Virus record (IMG/VR): IMGVR_UViG_3300046477_000451
Span: 1-55,123 of that record
Source: a virus
Direction: 5' to 3' (one strand)
Length of the DNA stretch: 55,123 bases
In this document: one piece after another, positions 39,939-46,999 of the stretch
How the letters are laid out: the number at the start of each line of letters is the position of its first letter
Numbering within the stretch: the stretch's first letter is position 1
Notes under the pieces: generated by a model
Database searches by the model: none
What the model was told of the DNA's origin: nothing
Seen by the model: the letters and a program-made list of their open reading frames with translations, nothing else
Position numbers and translations under genes: made by a program

Positions 39939-40151
39939 TCACGAATCGGGGGAGTCGGCGCTGTTGTGGGGTTCGAGGAAGACGCCGTAAGGGGGTCCGT
40001 TGAAGGAGTACGTCGGAGTGGGCCTGCGGACGGTGCCACGCACCACGACGTCGTAACCCTTGCGGCGTGCAGCCGCCTTCAGCTTCTTGGCTTCGGCGAG
40101 CGCGGCGGCTCGGGTACCACGCCACAACAGGGCGTCGCGCAGGTTTCGCAT
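39939..40151 (-). CDS. Small minus-strand protein, leaderless
   Basis: The 70-residue protein is basic: MRNLRDALLWRGTRAAALAEAKKLKAAARRKGYDVVVRGTVRRPTPTYS... A helix of Ala/Lys/Arg precedes a beta hairpin, a DNA-binding-like charge pattern without a clear HTH. There is no ribosome site, but a promoter ends six bases upstream of ATG, so transcript and gene start together. It is divergent from the gene run at 40276. A repressor-like role is an inference. Confidence 0.65.
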   Translation of the reverse strand: MRNLRDALLWRGTRAAALAEAKKLKAAARRKGYDVVVRGTVRRPTPTYSFNGPPYGVFLEPHNSADSPDS

Positions 40152-40157
40152 GGATTG

Positions 40158-40186
40158 AACCTAAACGGACGAGGCGATTCCGGCAA
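40158..40186 (-). promoter_or_regulatory. Minus-strand promoter, leaderless
   Basis: Read on the minus strand: TTGCCG (40186-40181), 17-bp spacer, TAGGTT (40163-40158), then six bases to ATG at 40151. Transcription is predicted to begin at the A of ATG. Confidence 0.6.
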
Positions 40187-40209
40187 CGCAAGTGGGTTGG
40201 GGAAACAGG

Positions 40210-40244
40210 TTGACATGGGGGAGTGCAGCCCATAGGGTTAACCC
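40210..40244 (+). promoter_or_regulatory. Divergent plus-strand promoter
   Basis: TTGACA (40210-40215), 17-bp spacer, TAGGGT (40233-40238), partly over palindrome GGGTTAACCC (40235-40244). Drives the run from 40276. Confidence 0.7.
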
Positions 40245-40275
40245 GTAATTGAGGACCGCGAGAAGGGGCGTTGAG

Positions 40276-40467
40276 GTGGCTACGGCGTACGAGCAGTTGG
40301 TGCAGCGGATCAAGGTCGGGCACCCGCAGGACACGGCGGCCGAGATGATCCGGCTGCTGGACTCTGCGGTCCAGGATGGGCAGCGCCTGGTGCTCACGGA
40401 CGAGGACGCCAAGCGTGGTGTGCTCGCGGACCTGGGCCTCGGCTGGGAGCGAGTGTCCGAGCAGTGA
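40276..40467 (+). CDS. Small helical protein
   Basis: GTG after GAAGGGG gives 63 residues: VATAYEQLVQRIKVGHPQDTAAEMIRLLDSAVQDGQRLVLTDEDAKRG... Helical; no family is recognised. It is the first gene behind the divergent promoter at 40210 and overlaps the next by GTGA. Confidence 0.65.
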   Translation: MATAYEQLVQRIKVGHPQDTAAEMIRLLDSAVQDGQRLVLTDEDAKRGVLADLGLGWERVSEQ

Positions 40468-40676
40468 GTGACTCGGGGCAGGCGCGGAGCGCCGTGGACG
40501 TCGACTGGCGGACCATCGAGGACAAACTGCTGCGGCGGGCGGCCAAGTTCGAGCACTTCCGCGAGCTGTACAGCGGGGGGAGCGCGAAGCGCGTACCGGT
40601 GCAGTCGATCACCGGCAGAATGACCGTGACACCGCCGCCGTATCACCCGGTGCGTATGCGGGAGCTGGGCGATTAG
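40464..40676 (+). CDS. Small hypothetical protein
   Basis: GTG at GTGA gives 70 residues: helical middle (WRTIEDKLLRRAAKFEHFRELYSGG) and a Pro-rich end. No family recognised. Coupled to the upstream gene. Confidence 0.65.
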   Translation: MSDSGQARSAVDVDWRTIEDKLLRRAAKFEHFRELYSGGSAKRVPVQSITGRMTVTPPPYHPVRMRELGD

Positions 40677-40724
40677 GGCCCGGCCAATTTCCTAGATTTA
40701 ACTACGGCGGGGAGGGTTTGGAAG

Positions 40725-41555
40725 ATGGCTGGCAAGGTGCCCAAGGAGACGCATTGGGGGACGGCCTTCAAGGCGGCAGAGCAGCACCCGGAGGGCGAGT
40801 TGGTAAACGTCCACGGTGCGACGCTGCGCGCGATGGAGAGGGCCGATGCCGCGTACCGGAGAGACGGTAAGTGGTACATGGAGGGGAAGGGGCCGGGACC
40901 GGTGGAGGAGCCTGTGATCGAGGAGCCCGTCGAGCCGGAGCAGACGGCGGTGGGTATGGACGCGGAGATGCGCGAGGCGTTCGAGCGTGCGGTGCACACG
41001 ACGTCGGGTCACTTCTACGGTGTCCCGAAGGCGGTGCTGGCGCGGCTCGTCGACATGGGGATCGCCTACCAGGAGGTCGACGAGGAGGCCCACCAACTGA
41101 CGGACAAGGGGTGGGAGCTGGGCACGGTGCCGGATCCCGTGTCGCCCAAGGGCATCAAGTACCGCGTCGCGGACGCCGCCCGGTGGGAGATTCCCGTGGA
41201 GCTGGTTGACCCCGCTCCGGACACTCAGGCCCGTGGATTCCCCCTGGTGCGGCCGAAGTCCGTGACGATCTCCCTCACACCCAACCGGGCGGGGGTCTGG
41301 TGCGTGTCGAGCGTCGCCGTCTGGGGCCCCAAGGTCAAGGACGGGAAGGTCGCGACGTCCCGCGATTACTCCACCCTGTTCTCGGACCTGCTGAACGAGT
41401 TCACCGGGGCGCCGGAGTGGCTGATGGACATCTGCCAGGACTGGGCCGACCGCGCCAACGGATGGGCCTTGCTGTCGGGGCCGCCGAAGAAGTCGGCGAT
41501 GACCCTGGAGGAGCGGGTAGCGCGACTGGAGAAGCTGGCTGGAGTGGAGAACTGA
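40725..41555 (+). CDS. Hypothetical protein
   Basis: The 276-residue protein starts ATG. A Glu/Pro-rich linker (EEPVIEEPVEPEQ) separates an N-terminal domain from a C-terminal one with VTISLTPNRAGVWCVSSVAVWG and a final coiled-coil-like end (LEERVARLEKLAGVEN). No domain is recognised. An AT-rich TAGATTT lies at 40693, upstream. Confidence 0.7.
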   Translation: MAGKVPKETHWGTAFKAAEQHPEGELVNVHGATLRAMERADAAYRRDGKWYMEGKGPGPVEEPVIEEPVEPEQTAVGMDAEMREAFERAVHTTSGHFYGVPKAVLARLVDMGIAYQEVDEEAHQLTDKGWELGTVPDPVSPKGIKYRVADAARWEIPVELVDPAPDTQARGFPLVRPKSVTISLTPNRAGVWCVSSVAVWGPKVKDGKVATSRDYSTLFSDLLNEFTGAPEWLMDICQDWADRANGWALLSGPPKKSAMTLEERVARLEKLAGVEN

Positions 41556-41557
41556 AC

Positions 41558-41986
41558 ATGTGGCGGATGCGCTACTACCTGAAGAAGGACCCGGGGCAGA
41601 AGAAGTCCGAGAACTACGCCACGGACCTCGGATCGGCGCAGGAGGCCGCCCGCGCGGTGGAGAACTGTTTGCTGAACCCTTCGATCTCGCGCGTGGACAT
41701 CGTCTCGGAGGACTACGAGCCCGACCGTGCGCCGGTACTGGCGCAGAAGATCGAGTGGACCCAGGAGAAGCACCCGAAGGGTGAACTGTGGGTCGGTCGG
41801 ATCGGTGGCAAGAAGGTCGCCGAGGTCTTCGCGCCGCAGGGTGGCCGTACTCGCGCCGCGTGGTACAGCGTGCACCTCGGAGCGCTCGGGCCGGAGTACG
41901 TGGACGTGCTGAACATCGAGTCGGGGAAACGTGCGGCGCAGCGAGCGGTGAACAAGGTCGTGCAGGCGCTCGTGGGGGAGAACTGA
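41558..41986 (+). CDS. Hypothetical protein
   Basis: ATG two bases after the previous stop; 142 residues. Two similar halves: a charged helix (SAQEAARAVENCLL, KRAAQRAVNKVVQAL) each after a beta segment. It may be a duplicated alpha-beta fold. No family is recognised. Confidence 0.7.
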   Translation: MWRMRYYLKKDPGQKKSENYATDLGSAQEAARAVENCLLNPSISRVDIVSEDYEPDRAPVLAQKIEWTQEKHPKGELWVGRIGGKKVAEVFAPQGGRTRAAWYSVHLGALGPEYVDVLNIESGKRAAQRAVNKVVQALVGEN

Positions 41987-41999
41987 CGTGGGGGGCGAA

Positions 42000-42389
42000 A
42001 TGAACAAGAAGGCGTTGTTGACGGTTGCGGTGCTGGCGCTCGCGGTCACGGGATGCAGTGGGGGGGACGACTCGAAGGCGTCGGACAGCCCGAAGCCGAG
42101 TGCGTCCAAGGGGTACAGCAAGGAGGCGGCGACGTGCTTCTCCGGGGTCATCAAGGCGGTGGACAAGGCCCTGGAGGATTCGCAGGGCACACCGACCGAC
42201 GTCATGACCGACGCGGACTTCGCGGACTTCGAGGAGAGCGCTCGGGGTAAGCCGGTGGGGGACATCTACAAGGAGTACCGGGACATGGGTCTGAAGGACC
42301 TGGCCGACGGTACGCATGCGACACCCACCGATGCGCTGGCGGCGTACGCGCCCTCGGTGAAGCTGGAGTGCACGCAGCAGTACGGCTGA
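42000..42389 (+). CDS. Lipoprotein
   Basis: ATG 42000 after GGGGGCGAA gives 129 residues. MNKKALLTVAVLALAVTGCSGG is a signal peptide with lipobox VTGC, so the protein should be lipid-anchored outside the membrane. The mature part is Ser/Asp-rich then helical. In phages such lipoproteins can block superinfection; that role is not shown here. A GTG at 41988 would lengthen it. Confidence 0.8.
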   Translation: MNKKALLTVAVLALAVTGCSGGDDSKASDSPKPSASKGYSKEAATCFSGVIKAVDKALEDSQGTPTDVMTDADFADFEESARGKPVGDIYKEYRDMGLKDLADGTHATPTDALAAYAPSVKLECTQQYG

Positions 42390-42403
42390 TGTACAGCCGT
42401 AGG

Positions 42404-42435
42404 AGGCCCCTGCCTGGGAGACCGGGTGGGGGCCT
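42404..42435 (+). terminator. Terminator after lipoprotein
   Basis: AGGCCCC (42404-42410) pairs with GGGGCCT (42429-42435), then TCTTC. A TACGGCT/AGCCGTA hairpin spans the stop codon just before (42381-42401). Confidence 0.6.
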
Positions 42436-42469
42436 TCTTCATGCTTGGAAAGCTGTTGGCGGATAGGGC

Positions 42470-42498
42470 TTGACGAGACCTAGCAACTCCTATAGATT
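42470..42498 (+). promoter_or_regulatory. Sigma-70-type promoter
   Basis: TTGACG (42470-42475), 17-bp spacer, TAGATT (42493-42498). Two GCCGTAA elements follow at 42517 and 42531. Drives the run from 42557. Confidence 0.7.
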
Positions 42499-42556
42499 CT
42501 GATTACTGCTTCGGAAGCCGTAAGTACGAAGCCGTAAAGGAAGCGTGAGGGGTCAT

Positions 42557-43090
42557 GTGAGCGCCTACATGGTCGACGACGAGCACATCCACCTGCTGGT
42601 CAACGCGGGTCTGTCCTACTCGACCGGCGGCAGTCGGCTGCGGTGGCAGGTGCGCGAGCTGACCGTCGAGGAGCAGAACCGGGTGTACTCCAAGGGCCAG
42701 CCGTGGGGGCCGGAGGCGCAGATGATGTACGGCCGGGTGGTACGGCATCTGACCCGGGAGAACGCCGGTTACGTGGGCGCGATGCTCCTGGCGGAGAACC
42801 GGCGCTCGGTCGACCACCGGTACGCCGAGGAGGAGTGGGAGCAGCCCTACCTCTTCAAGATGCTGCCTGGCGTCCCGAACCCGGTCGCGGTGCTCAAGGC
42901 GATCGACGGCTTCGAGTACCAGGCGTGCGAGCACCCGGAGTGGGAGAAGTCCGAGGCGCACAACTTCTGCGACGCCCTGCGCCGGAAGGCGATCGACAAG
43001 CTGCCCGGCTACGAGGAGGACGAGCACTGGGGCGTCTCCTCGCGCAACATCCTGTCGGCGTACCGCTGGCCGGTCCGGGGGGAGCGATGA
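42557..43090 (+). CDS. Hypothetical protein
   Basis: GTG at 42557 follows GAGGGG; 177 residues. VSAYMVDDEHIHLLVNAGLSY begins an alpha-beta fold with several Trp and Tyr (QPWGPEAQMMYGRVVRHLTRENAGYVG, FKMLPGVPNPVAVLKAIDGFEYQACEHPEW). It is common in phage early regions but unassigned. ATG 42569 is an alternative. Overlaps next gene by ATGA. Confidence 0.7.
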   Translation: MSAYMVDDEHIHLLVNAGLSYSTGGSRLRWQVRELTVEEQNRVYSKGQPWGPEAQMMYGRVVRHLTRENAGYVGAMLLAENRRSVDHRYAEEEWEQPYLFKMLPGVPNPVAVLKAIDGFEYQACEHPEWEKSEAHNFCDALRRKAIDKLPGYEEDEHWGVSSRNILSAYRWPVRGER

Positions 43091-43449
43091 GCAAGCACTG
43101 CCCGACCGCCTACTGGGGCGACCTCGTCCGCTGGCGGGGAATGGTCGGCATCGTCGATCGCGAGTGGTCGGAGTACGACCCCACCGGGGAGCGCAAGGGC
43201 TGGCACCTCGTGCTGTTCGAGGGCGGCATCAAGAAGTGGGGGCCGCCGAACGAGATCGAACGCCTCTCGGCCGAGTTCTTGGGGATGCCGAACGAGAACC
43301 ACTTCCCCAACTACGGCGACCCGCTGACGCTCTGGCAGCAGATCCCGCACGGGTACGACGAGTACCTGACGTGGGACATGGACGCGGGCTGCATGTACTG
43401 CGGCCTCGCTGAGAGCAACGCAATCCATCTCTCCGAGGAGCCTGCCTGA
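43087..43449 (+). CDS. Hypothetical protein
   Basis: ATG at ATGA; 120 residues. YWGDLVRWRGMVGIVDREWSEYDPTGERKGWHLVLFEGG resembles an SH3-like beta barrel, and a C-terminal CMYCGLAESNAIH could bind zinc. No family is recognised. Its stop overlaps the next ATG. Confidence 0.7.
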   Translation: MSKHCPTAYWGDLVRWRGMVGIVDREWSEYDPTGERKGWHLVLFEGGIKKWGPPNEIERLSAEFLGMPNENHFPNYGDPLTLWQQIPHGYDEYLTWDMDAGCMYCGLAESNAIHLSEEPA

Positions 43450-43604
43450 TGTACGAGAACCCGGTCGACGAGTGGGTCCACGACGAGGGCCCGCTGGAAC
43501 TCGGTGAGCTGGGGGCCGGGGTCGGTATCGACCCGAGCCTGTGCGGGGACGGCTTCCCGCGCGAGGAGTGCCCGAACGGCGAGAAGTGCGCCGACAGGAG
43601 CTAG
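43449..43604 (+). CDS. Small acidic Cys-containing protein
   Basis: ATG at TGATG, 51 residues: acidic, with three cysteines near the end (LCGDGF, ECPNGEKCADRS). Possibly a metal-binding mini-protein. Supported by coupling only. Confidence 0.55.
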   Translation: MYENPVDEWVHDEGPLELGELGAGVGIDPSLCGDGFPREECPNGEKCADRS

Positions 43605-43664
43605 CTCAAGCCCCGGTCCGGTCCGTCGTCCAAATAGGGGGTCGACGGGCCGGGCCGGATCCGG

Positions 43665-43690
43665 TAGATTACGGCTTCCAAAGCCGTAAT
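43665..43690 (+). promoter_or_regulatory. Perfect GCCGTAA palindrome with TAGATT
   Basis: ATTACGGCTT (43668-43677) and its exact inverse (43681-43690) with a 3-nt spacer. It overlaps a possible -10 TAGATT (43665-43670). The clearest example of the GCCGTAA element acting as an operator-like site, before the lipoprotein at 43706. Confidence 0.6.
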
Positions 43691-43705
43691 GATGAAGGGG
43701 AACTC

Positions 43706-44035
43706 GTGAAGCGGCTTAATACCTACGCGGCTTCGGCCGCGCTCGCGGGGGCGCTCGTCCTCACCGGCTGTGGGTCGGACCTCGACCACGGCACGATCAC
43801 CGGCAAGCGGTACGTGCCCGAGGACACCTACACGTACATGCAGCCGGTCTACACCACGCAGTGCTCGGGATCGGGTTCGTCGCGGGTCTGCTACTCGACG
43901 ATCTCGATGTACATCCCCGTCTCGCAGACGGACCCGGAGTGCTGGCGCCTCGACCTTCGGGACGGCAAGAAGACCGGGCACGTGTGCGTGTCCAAGTCGG
44001 CCTGGGAGAAGGCCAAGAAGGGCGGTACCTGGTGA
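43706..44035 (+). CDS. Lipoprotein
   Basis: GTG after GAAGGGG gives 109 residues with lipobox LTGC: VKRLNTYAASAALAGALVLTGCGSD. The signal peptide begins with LNT from the 9-mer at 43715. The mature part has four cysteines and a Thr/Tyr-rich stretch. Membrane surface location is likely; role unknown. It overlaps the next gene by GTGA. Confidence 0.75.
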   Translation: MKRLNTYAASAALAGALVLTGCGSDLDHGTITGKRYVPEDTYTYMQPVYTTQCSGSGSSRVCYSTISMYIPVSQTDPECWRLDLRDGKKTGHVCVSKSAWEKAKKGGTW

Positions 44036-44394
44036 ACACACCGATGACGGAGGACCCGAGGTTCGAGCGCCTGCCGAAGTGGGTCAAGGACCGCGTCCGC
44101 GCGAAGGACGAGAAGATCGCGCGCCTGGAGCAGGAGCTGGCCACGGCCCGCGAGTTGCTGAACGAGGGCCCGGAGGACGCCGCTGTGGTCATCGACCCGT
44201 ACAGCGCGAACCGTCGGCACCTGCACGGCAACCCGACGATCGAGTTCCGGTGGAAGCGGGACGGCGAGAGGTTCTGGTCGTACTTCCTGGTGCGGCTGGA
44301 GGAGGACAGGCGGCTGGAGATCCACGCGAGCAGCAGTCTCGTGATCCACCCGTCCTCGGGCAACGCAGTACGAGCGGAGGTGGTCGGCCGCTGA
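44032..44394 (+). CDS. Coiled-coil hypothetical protein
   Basis: GTG at GTGA gives 120 residues. A coiled coil (VRAKDEKIARLEQELATARELLNEG) is followed by a beta domain (NPTIEFRWKRDGERFWSYFLVRLEEDRRLEIHASS). No family is recognised. ATG 44044 is an alternative start. Confidence 0.65.
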   Translation: MNTPMTEDPRFERLPKWVKDRVRAKDEKIARLEQELATARELLNEGPEDAAVVIDPYSANRRHLHGNPTIEFRWKRDGERFWSYFLVRLEEDRRLEIHASSSLVIHPSSGNAVRAEVVGR

Positions 44395-44418
44395 GCCTGA
44401 ACGACTTCGAGAGAAGAG

Positions 44419-44621
44419 TGATCAACCGATACCGGGAGCTGTCCCGGCCTGAGACAGAGAGGAGACGGAAGTGGTTCGGCTTAATACCTAACCCGGGTAT
44501 TCGGGTGCCCGGCAGGCGGCGAACCTACCGGGCACCTGTCCCACCACGAGAGGTGTCGTCTCTCCATGGGACTCCCCAAGCCTATCCAGAGCTGGCGCGA
44601 GAACCGCGCGAGCAAGACTGA
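44419..44621 (+). CDS. Alternative frame through the leader, with TTA codon
   Basis: From GTG 44419 the frame runs VINRYRELSRPETERRRKWFGLIPNPGIRV... and ends at 44621 inside the DUF2637-type gene. The 9-mer is read here as GGC TTA ATA, placing a TTA codon, which in Streptomyces needs the bldA tRNA. The ribosome site is directly against GTG. It competes with the six-codon leader explanation. Confidence 0.3.
44471..44491 (+). CDS. Candidate six-codon leader MVRLNT
   Basis: GTG GTT CGG CTT AAT ACC TAA follows GAGAGGAG by six bases. The last three codons are the 9-mer at 44480. A perfect 8-bp hairpin with a GTGCCCGG arm follows within 25 bases, before the DUF2637-type gene. It could be a translated leader whose translation controls the hairpin. 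The alternative is a longer frame through here with a TTA codon (44419-44621). Confidence 0.35.
   Translation: MVRLNT
44502..44532 (+). promoter_or_regulatory. Hairpin between leader and DUF2637-type gene
   Basis: GTGCCCGG pairs with CCGGGCAC around a loop holding GGCGGCG. It lies in the leader before ATG 44566 and could act as an attenuator or ribosome-site switch. Confidence 0.5.
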
Positions 44622-45252
44622 GACAGACCCTGTCTCACCCCCGTCTCAGCCGCTTAACGGCCTGCACGCGACCGGTCTGGTCATCGGGTTCACCATGATC
44701 CTGGTGGCGCTGGCGTTCGTGGCGCTGGTCGGTATGCGGGTGAGCTGGGTGCCCCTTCGAGACACCGCAGACGGCATCGGCCTGCACGAGGTCCGGGAGT
44801 TCTACCCCCTGGTCATCGACGGGCTGGACGGTCTGGGCGTGGTCGCCTCGCTGGCGTTGGTCGGCTCCCCGGGATACCGGTGGGCAATCGGCACGGTGGT
44901 CGGTCTCACCGCTGTCTCACTCGTTCTCAACGTCGCCCACGGATCTGCGTACGCGCATGTGACGGGGCAGTCCGCGAAGACGACGTGGGGGCACGTGATC
45001 CTGGCCTCGGCCGCTCCGACCATCTGTATCGCGCTGGGTACGCACCTGGCCGCACTCACCTTCCACCGGCTCGCCGGGGTGCTGAGACAGCGGCGAGACA
45101 GCGGTGAGGTCACCCTGGTCACCGCCAAGCAGTTGGCCGAGCTGCTTGAGGTGAAGCCGAGCACGATCAGCACGTGGGTCGACCGGGGCAAGCTCACCCC
45201 TGTCTCGAAGGACCCCGACGGCCGCAACCTGTTCGACCCTTCGTCTCTGTGA
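44566..45252 (+). CDS. DUF2637-like membrane protein with C-terminal HTH
   Basis: The 228-residue protein has about four transmembrane helices (LVIGFTMILVALAFVALVGM, FYPLVIDGLDGLGVVASLALV, WAIGTVVGLTAVSLVLNVAH, ILASAAPTICIALGTHLAAL), in a DUF2637 arrangement. The last 50 residues (TLVTAKQLAELLEVKPSTISTWVDRGKLTPVSKDPDGRNLF) are a helix-turn-helix. DUF2637 proteins occur in Streptomyces plasmids and phages, often near transfer and regulation genes. It could be a membrane-anchored DNA-binding protein. Seven GAGACAG sites lie in and just before the gene. Confidence 0.75.
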   Translation: MGLPKPIQSWRENRASKTETDPVSPPSQPLNGLHATGLVIGFTMILVALAFVALVGMRVSWVPLRDTADGIGLHEVREFYPLVIDGLDGLGVVASLALVGSPGYRWAIGTVVGLTAVSLVLNVAHGSAYAHVTGQSAKTTWGHVILASAAPTICIALGTHLAALTFHRLAGVLRQRRDSGEVTLVTAKQLAELLEVKPSTISTWVDRGKLTPVSKDPDGRNLFDPSSL

Positions 45253-45302
45253 CAGCTCGCGGGGCTCGGTTCGCCGGGCCCCGCCCCCACCCTGGAGGAC
45301 CT

Positions 45303-45539
45303 GTGTCCGACTCCATCGAGATACCCCTACCGCTGATCCAGGTCGTCACGACGGAGTCCTGGAAGAGCGCCGGATGGTCCGGCTACCGCGAGTTCACCTG
45401 CACCATCTCCATCGGCGACGTCGTCCTCCTGGAGCGCAAGGGAGACGACGAGGAGGACTACAACATGCACGAAGACCGGCTGCGCGAAGAGACCGTCAAC
45501 GAGTTCGGCAAGCGCCTGAAGGAGGTGCTGGGCCTGTGA
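45303..45539 (+). CDS. Small hypothetical protein
   Basis: GTG after GGAGGACC gives 78 residues with a beta-rich start (IEIPLPLIQVVTTESWKSAGWSGYREFTCTISIGDVVLLERKG) and a helical end. No family is recognised. It overlaps the next gene by GTGA. Confidence 0.65.
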   Translation: MSDSIEIPLPLIQVVTTESWKSAGWSGYREFTCTISIGDVVLLERKGDDEEDYNMHEDRLREETVNEFGKRLKEVLGL

Positions 45540-45655
45540 GCCTTCAGTCCCTGCTGGAGTACATGGGAATCGACACGGACCTGATCATCATCGACGAGAT
45601 CAACGACTTCACCACCGAGACCGCCGACATCGACCCCGAGTTCGACTGCTCCTGA
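45536..45655 (+). CDS. 39-residue acidic protein
   Basis: GTG at GTGA; VSLQSLLEYMGIDTDLIIIDEINDFTTETADIDPEFDCS. Short and acidic, and coupled to its neighbour. Role unknown. Confidence 0.55.
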   Translation: MSLQSLLEYMGIDTDLIIIDEINDFTTETADIDPEFDCS

Positions 45656-45666
45656 AAGGCACCACC

Positions 45667-46122
45667 ATGACGCTTAATACCTCGGTCGCCCCGGCGGCCG
45701 TAGAGATCACCCTGGACGAGGCGAAGACCCTCCTGGCCCGTGCGGTCGAGGAGCGGGGCGCCGACTACACGTACACGATGCTCACCATCGGCGGGTCGGC
45801 GCTGTGTGCGTACTTCGACCCCGAGACGAAGGCGCCGTCGTGCATCGTCGGCCAGGTGCTGTCGTACAAGGGCATCACCTTCGACGCCATGTCCGCCCAG
45901 GACAAGAACGTCTACGCGTCGGCGGGGACGCTGGTGGACACCAAGTTCATCAAGGCGGACAACGAGACGCGGGCGCTGCTGGAGATCGTGCAGTCCGAGC
46001 AGGACGCGGGTATGTCGTGGGGCCGGGCCGTGGAGGAGGCCCTGGAGACGTACGAGGAGGCTGCCGAGCGCTACGAGGAGGACGGCCGCGCTGACGACCC
46101 GTCCGAGGCGTACTGGTTCTGA
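45667..46122 (+). CDS. Hypothetical protein sharing the thyX 5' cassette
   Basis: The 151-residue protein starts ATG. Its first 12 codons share about 34 bp with thyX, differing at one base (TLNTSVAPAAV versus SLNTSVAPAAV). The rest (ITLDEAKTLLARAVEERGADYTYTMLTIGGSALCAYFDPET...) is an unrelated acidic alpha-beta protein. This makes the start a transferable cassette carrying the 9-mer at 45673. Stop overlaps the next gene by TGATG. Confidence 0.7.
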   Translation: MTLNTSVAPAAVEITLDEAKTLLARAVEERGADYTYTMLTIGGSALCAYFDPETKAPSCIVGQVLSYKGITFDAMSAQDKNVYASAGTLVDTKFIKADNETRALLEIVQSEQDAGMSWGRAVEEALETYEEAAERYEEDGRADDPSEAYWF

Positions 46123-46775
46123 TGGGGACGCCGAACATTCTGCTGAGCGGGGTCGTGGGCAGCACTGCCTTCGGCCTTGCTCGGCCCGGCTCGGACATCG
46201 ACCGGCTGGGCATCTTCATCCGTCCGACTCCGGAGTTCTTCCGCATTGGGGCCAGGCATCAGGACTCGCTGGTCACGAAGGACCCGGACGTCTCCCTGCA
46301 CGAGGTCGGCAAGTACGTGGGTCTCGCGCTGAAGTGCAACCCGACGATCATGGACCTGATGTACCTGGAGGAGTACCAGGAGCAGTCCTGGGAGGGGGAG
46401 TGGCTGGTCGACATCCGCGAGGACTTCCTCTCCGAGCCCTACGTGCGCTCCGCGTACGGCGGCTACGCCATGGGGCAGATCAAGCGGATCAAGCAGGAGC
46501 TGGCCAACGACGGCAGGCAGAAGCGGGTGGCCAAGCACGCCCGGCACTGCTTCCGGCTGCTGCGGCAGGGCCAGCAACTGCTGGAGTACGGCACGCTCAC
46601 CGTCCGCGTGCCGGACCCGGAGTTCTACTGGGCGTTCGACGACATGTCGGCCGACCAGATCGAGAAGGAGTTCTGGAAGGCGTTCGACGTCTTCAACGAC
46701 CGGGTCGGCATCCTCCCGGCGCAGCCGCGTACGGACCGGCTCCAGGACTTCATCAACTACGTAAGGAAGATCTGA
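46122..46775 (+). CDS. Nucleotidyltransferase
   Basis: ATG at TGATG gives 217 residues. LLSGVVGSTAFGLARPGSDIDRLGIFIRP is the polbeta-type nucleotidyltransferase core (GS...GSDIDRLG, with D-x-D). The remaining helical part is like phage NTases of the COG3541 kind. It might transfer nucleotides to RNA or protein. It precedes the RNA ligase and kinase-phosphatase, so it may belong to the RNA-repair set. Confidence 0.8.
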   Translation: MGTPNILLSGVVGSTAFGLARPGSDIDRLGIFIRPTPEFFRIGARHQDSLVTKDPDVSLHEVGKYVGLALKCNPTIMDLMYLEEYQEQSWEGEWLVDIREDFLSEPYVRSAYGGYAMGQIKRIKQELANDGRQKRVAKHARHCFRLLRQGQQLLEYGTLTVRVPDPEFYWAFDDMSADQIEKEFWKAFDVFNDRVGILPAQPRTDRLQDFINYVRKI

Positions 46776-46886
46776 GTGAAGTGGCTTCGAGACGTTCCTG
46801 ACGCCGTCTGGATCGCGGCTCTGACGCTGGACGCGGCTGCGGCCATCTACGTCGGACACGCCCTCCTGGTGGCGTCCGGACACTGA
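46776..46886 (+). CDS. 36-residue membrane protein
   Basis: GTG directly after the NTase stop gives VKWLRDVPDAVWIAALTLDAAAAIYVGHALLVASGH, a single hydrophobic helix. The frame ends before a terminator. Weak but plausible; small membrane peptides are common in phages. Confidence 0.45.
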   Translation: MKWLRDVPDAVWIAALTLDAAAAIYVGHALLVASGH

Positions 46887-46897
46887 CCTGACCTGCG

Positions 46898-46924
46898 AAG
46901 GCCCCTGCTACGGCGGGGGTCTTT
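46898..46924 (+). terminator. Terminator
   Basis: AGGCCCC pairs with GGGGTCT (one G-T pair) around TGCTACGGC, ending TTTTGC. It closes the run from 44.6 kb. Confidence 0.65.
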
Positions 46925-46999
46925 TGCATGTCCGCGCAACCACTCGAAAGTGTGACCCACGCCATACGGGTTCCCTTGAACAGATTCACGATTACGGGC

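Larger units (their letters stand above)
44451..45206. repeat. GAGACAG/CTGTCTC cluster
   Basis: Seven copies: 44451, 44620, 45084, 45095 (GAGACAG) and 44630, 44912, 45200 (CTGTCTC), within 756 bp. The copies are read in different codon phases, so they are nucleic-acid-level. Around 44620-44636 two copies face each other as an inverted repeat. Far above chance; may be operators. Confidence 0.6.
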
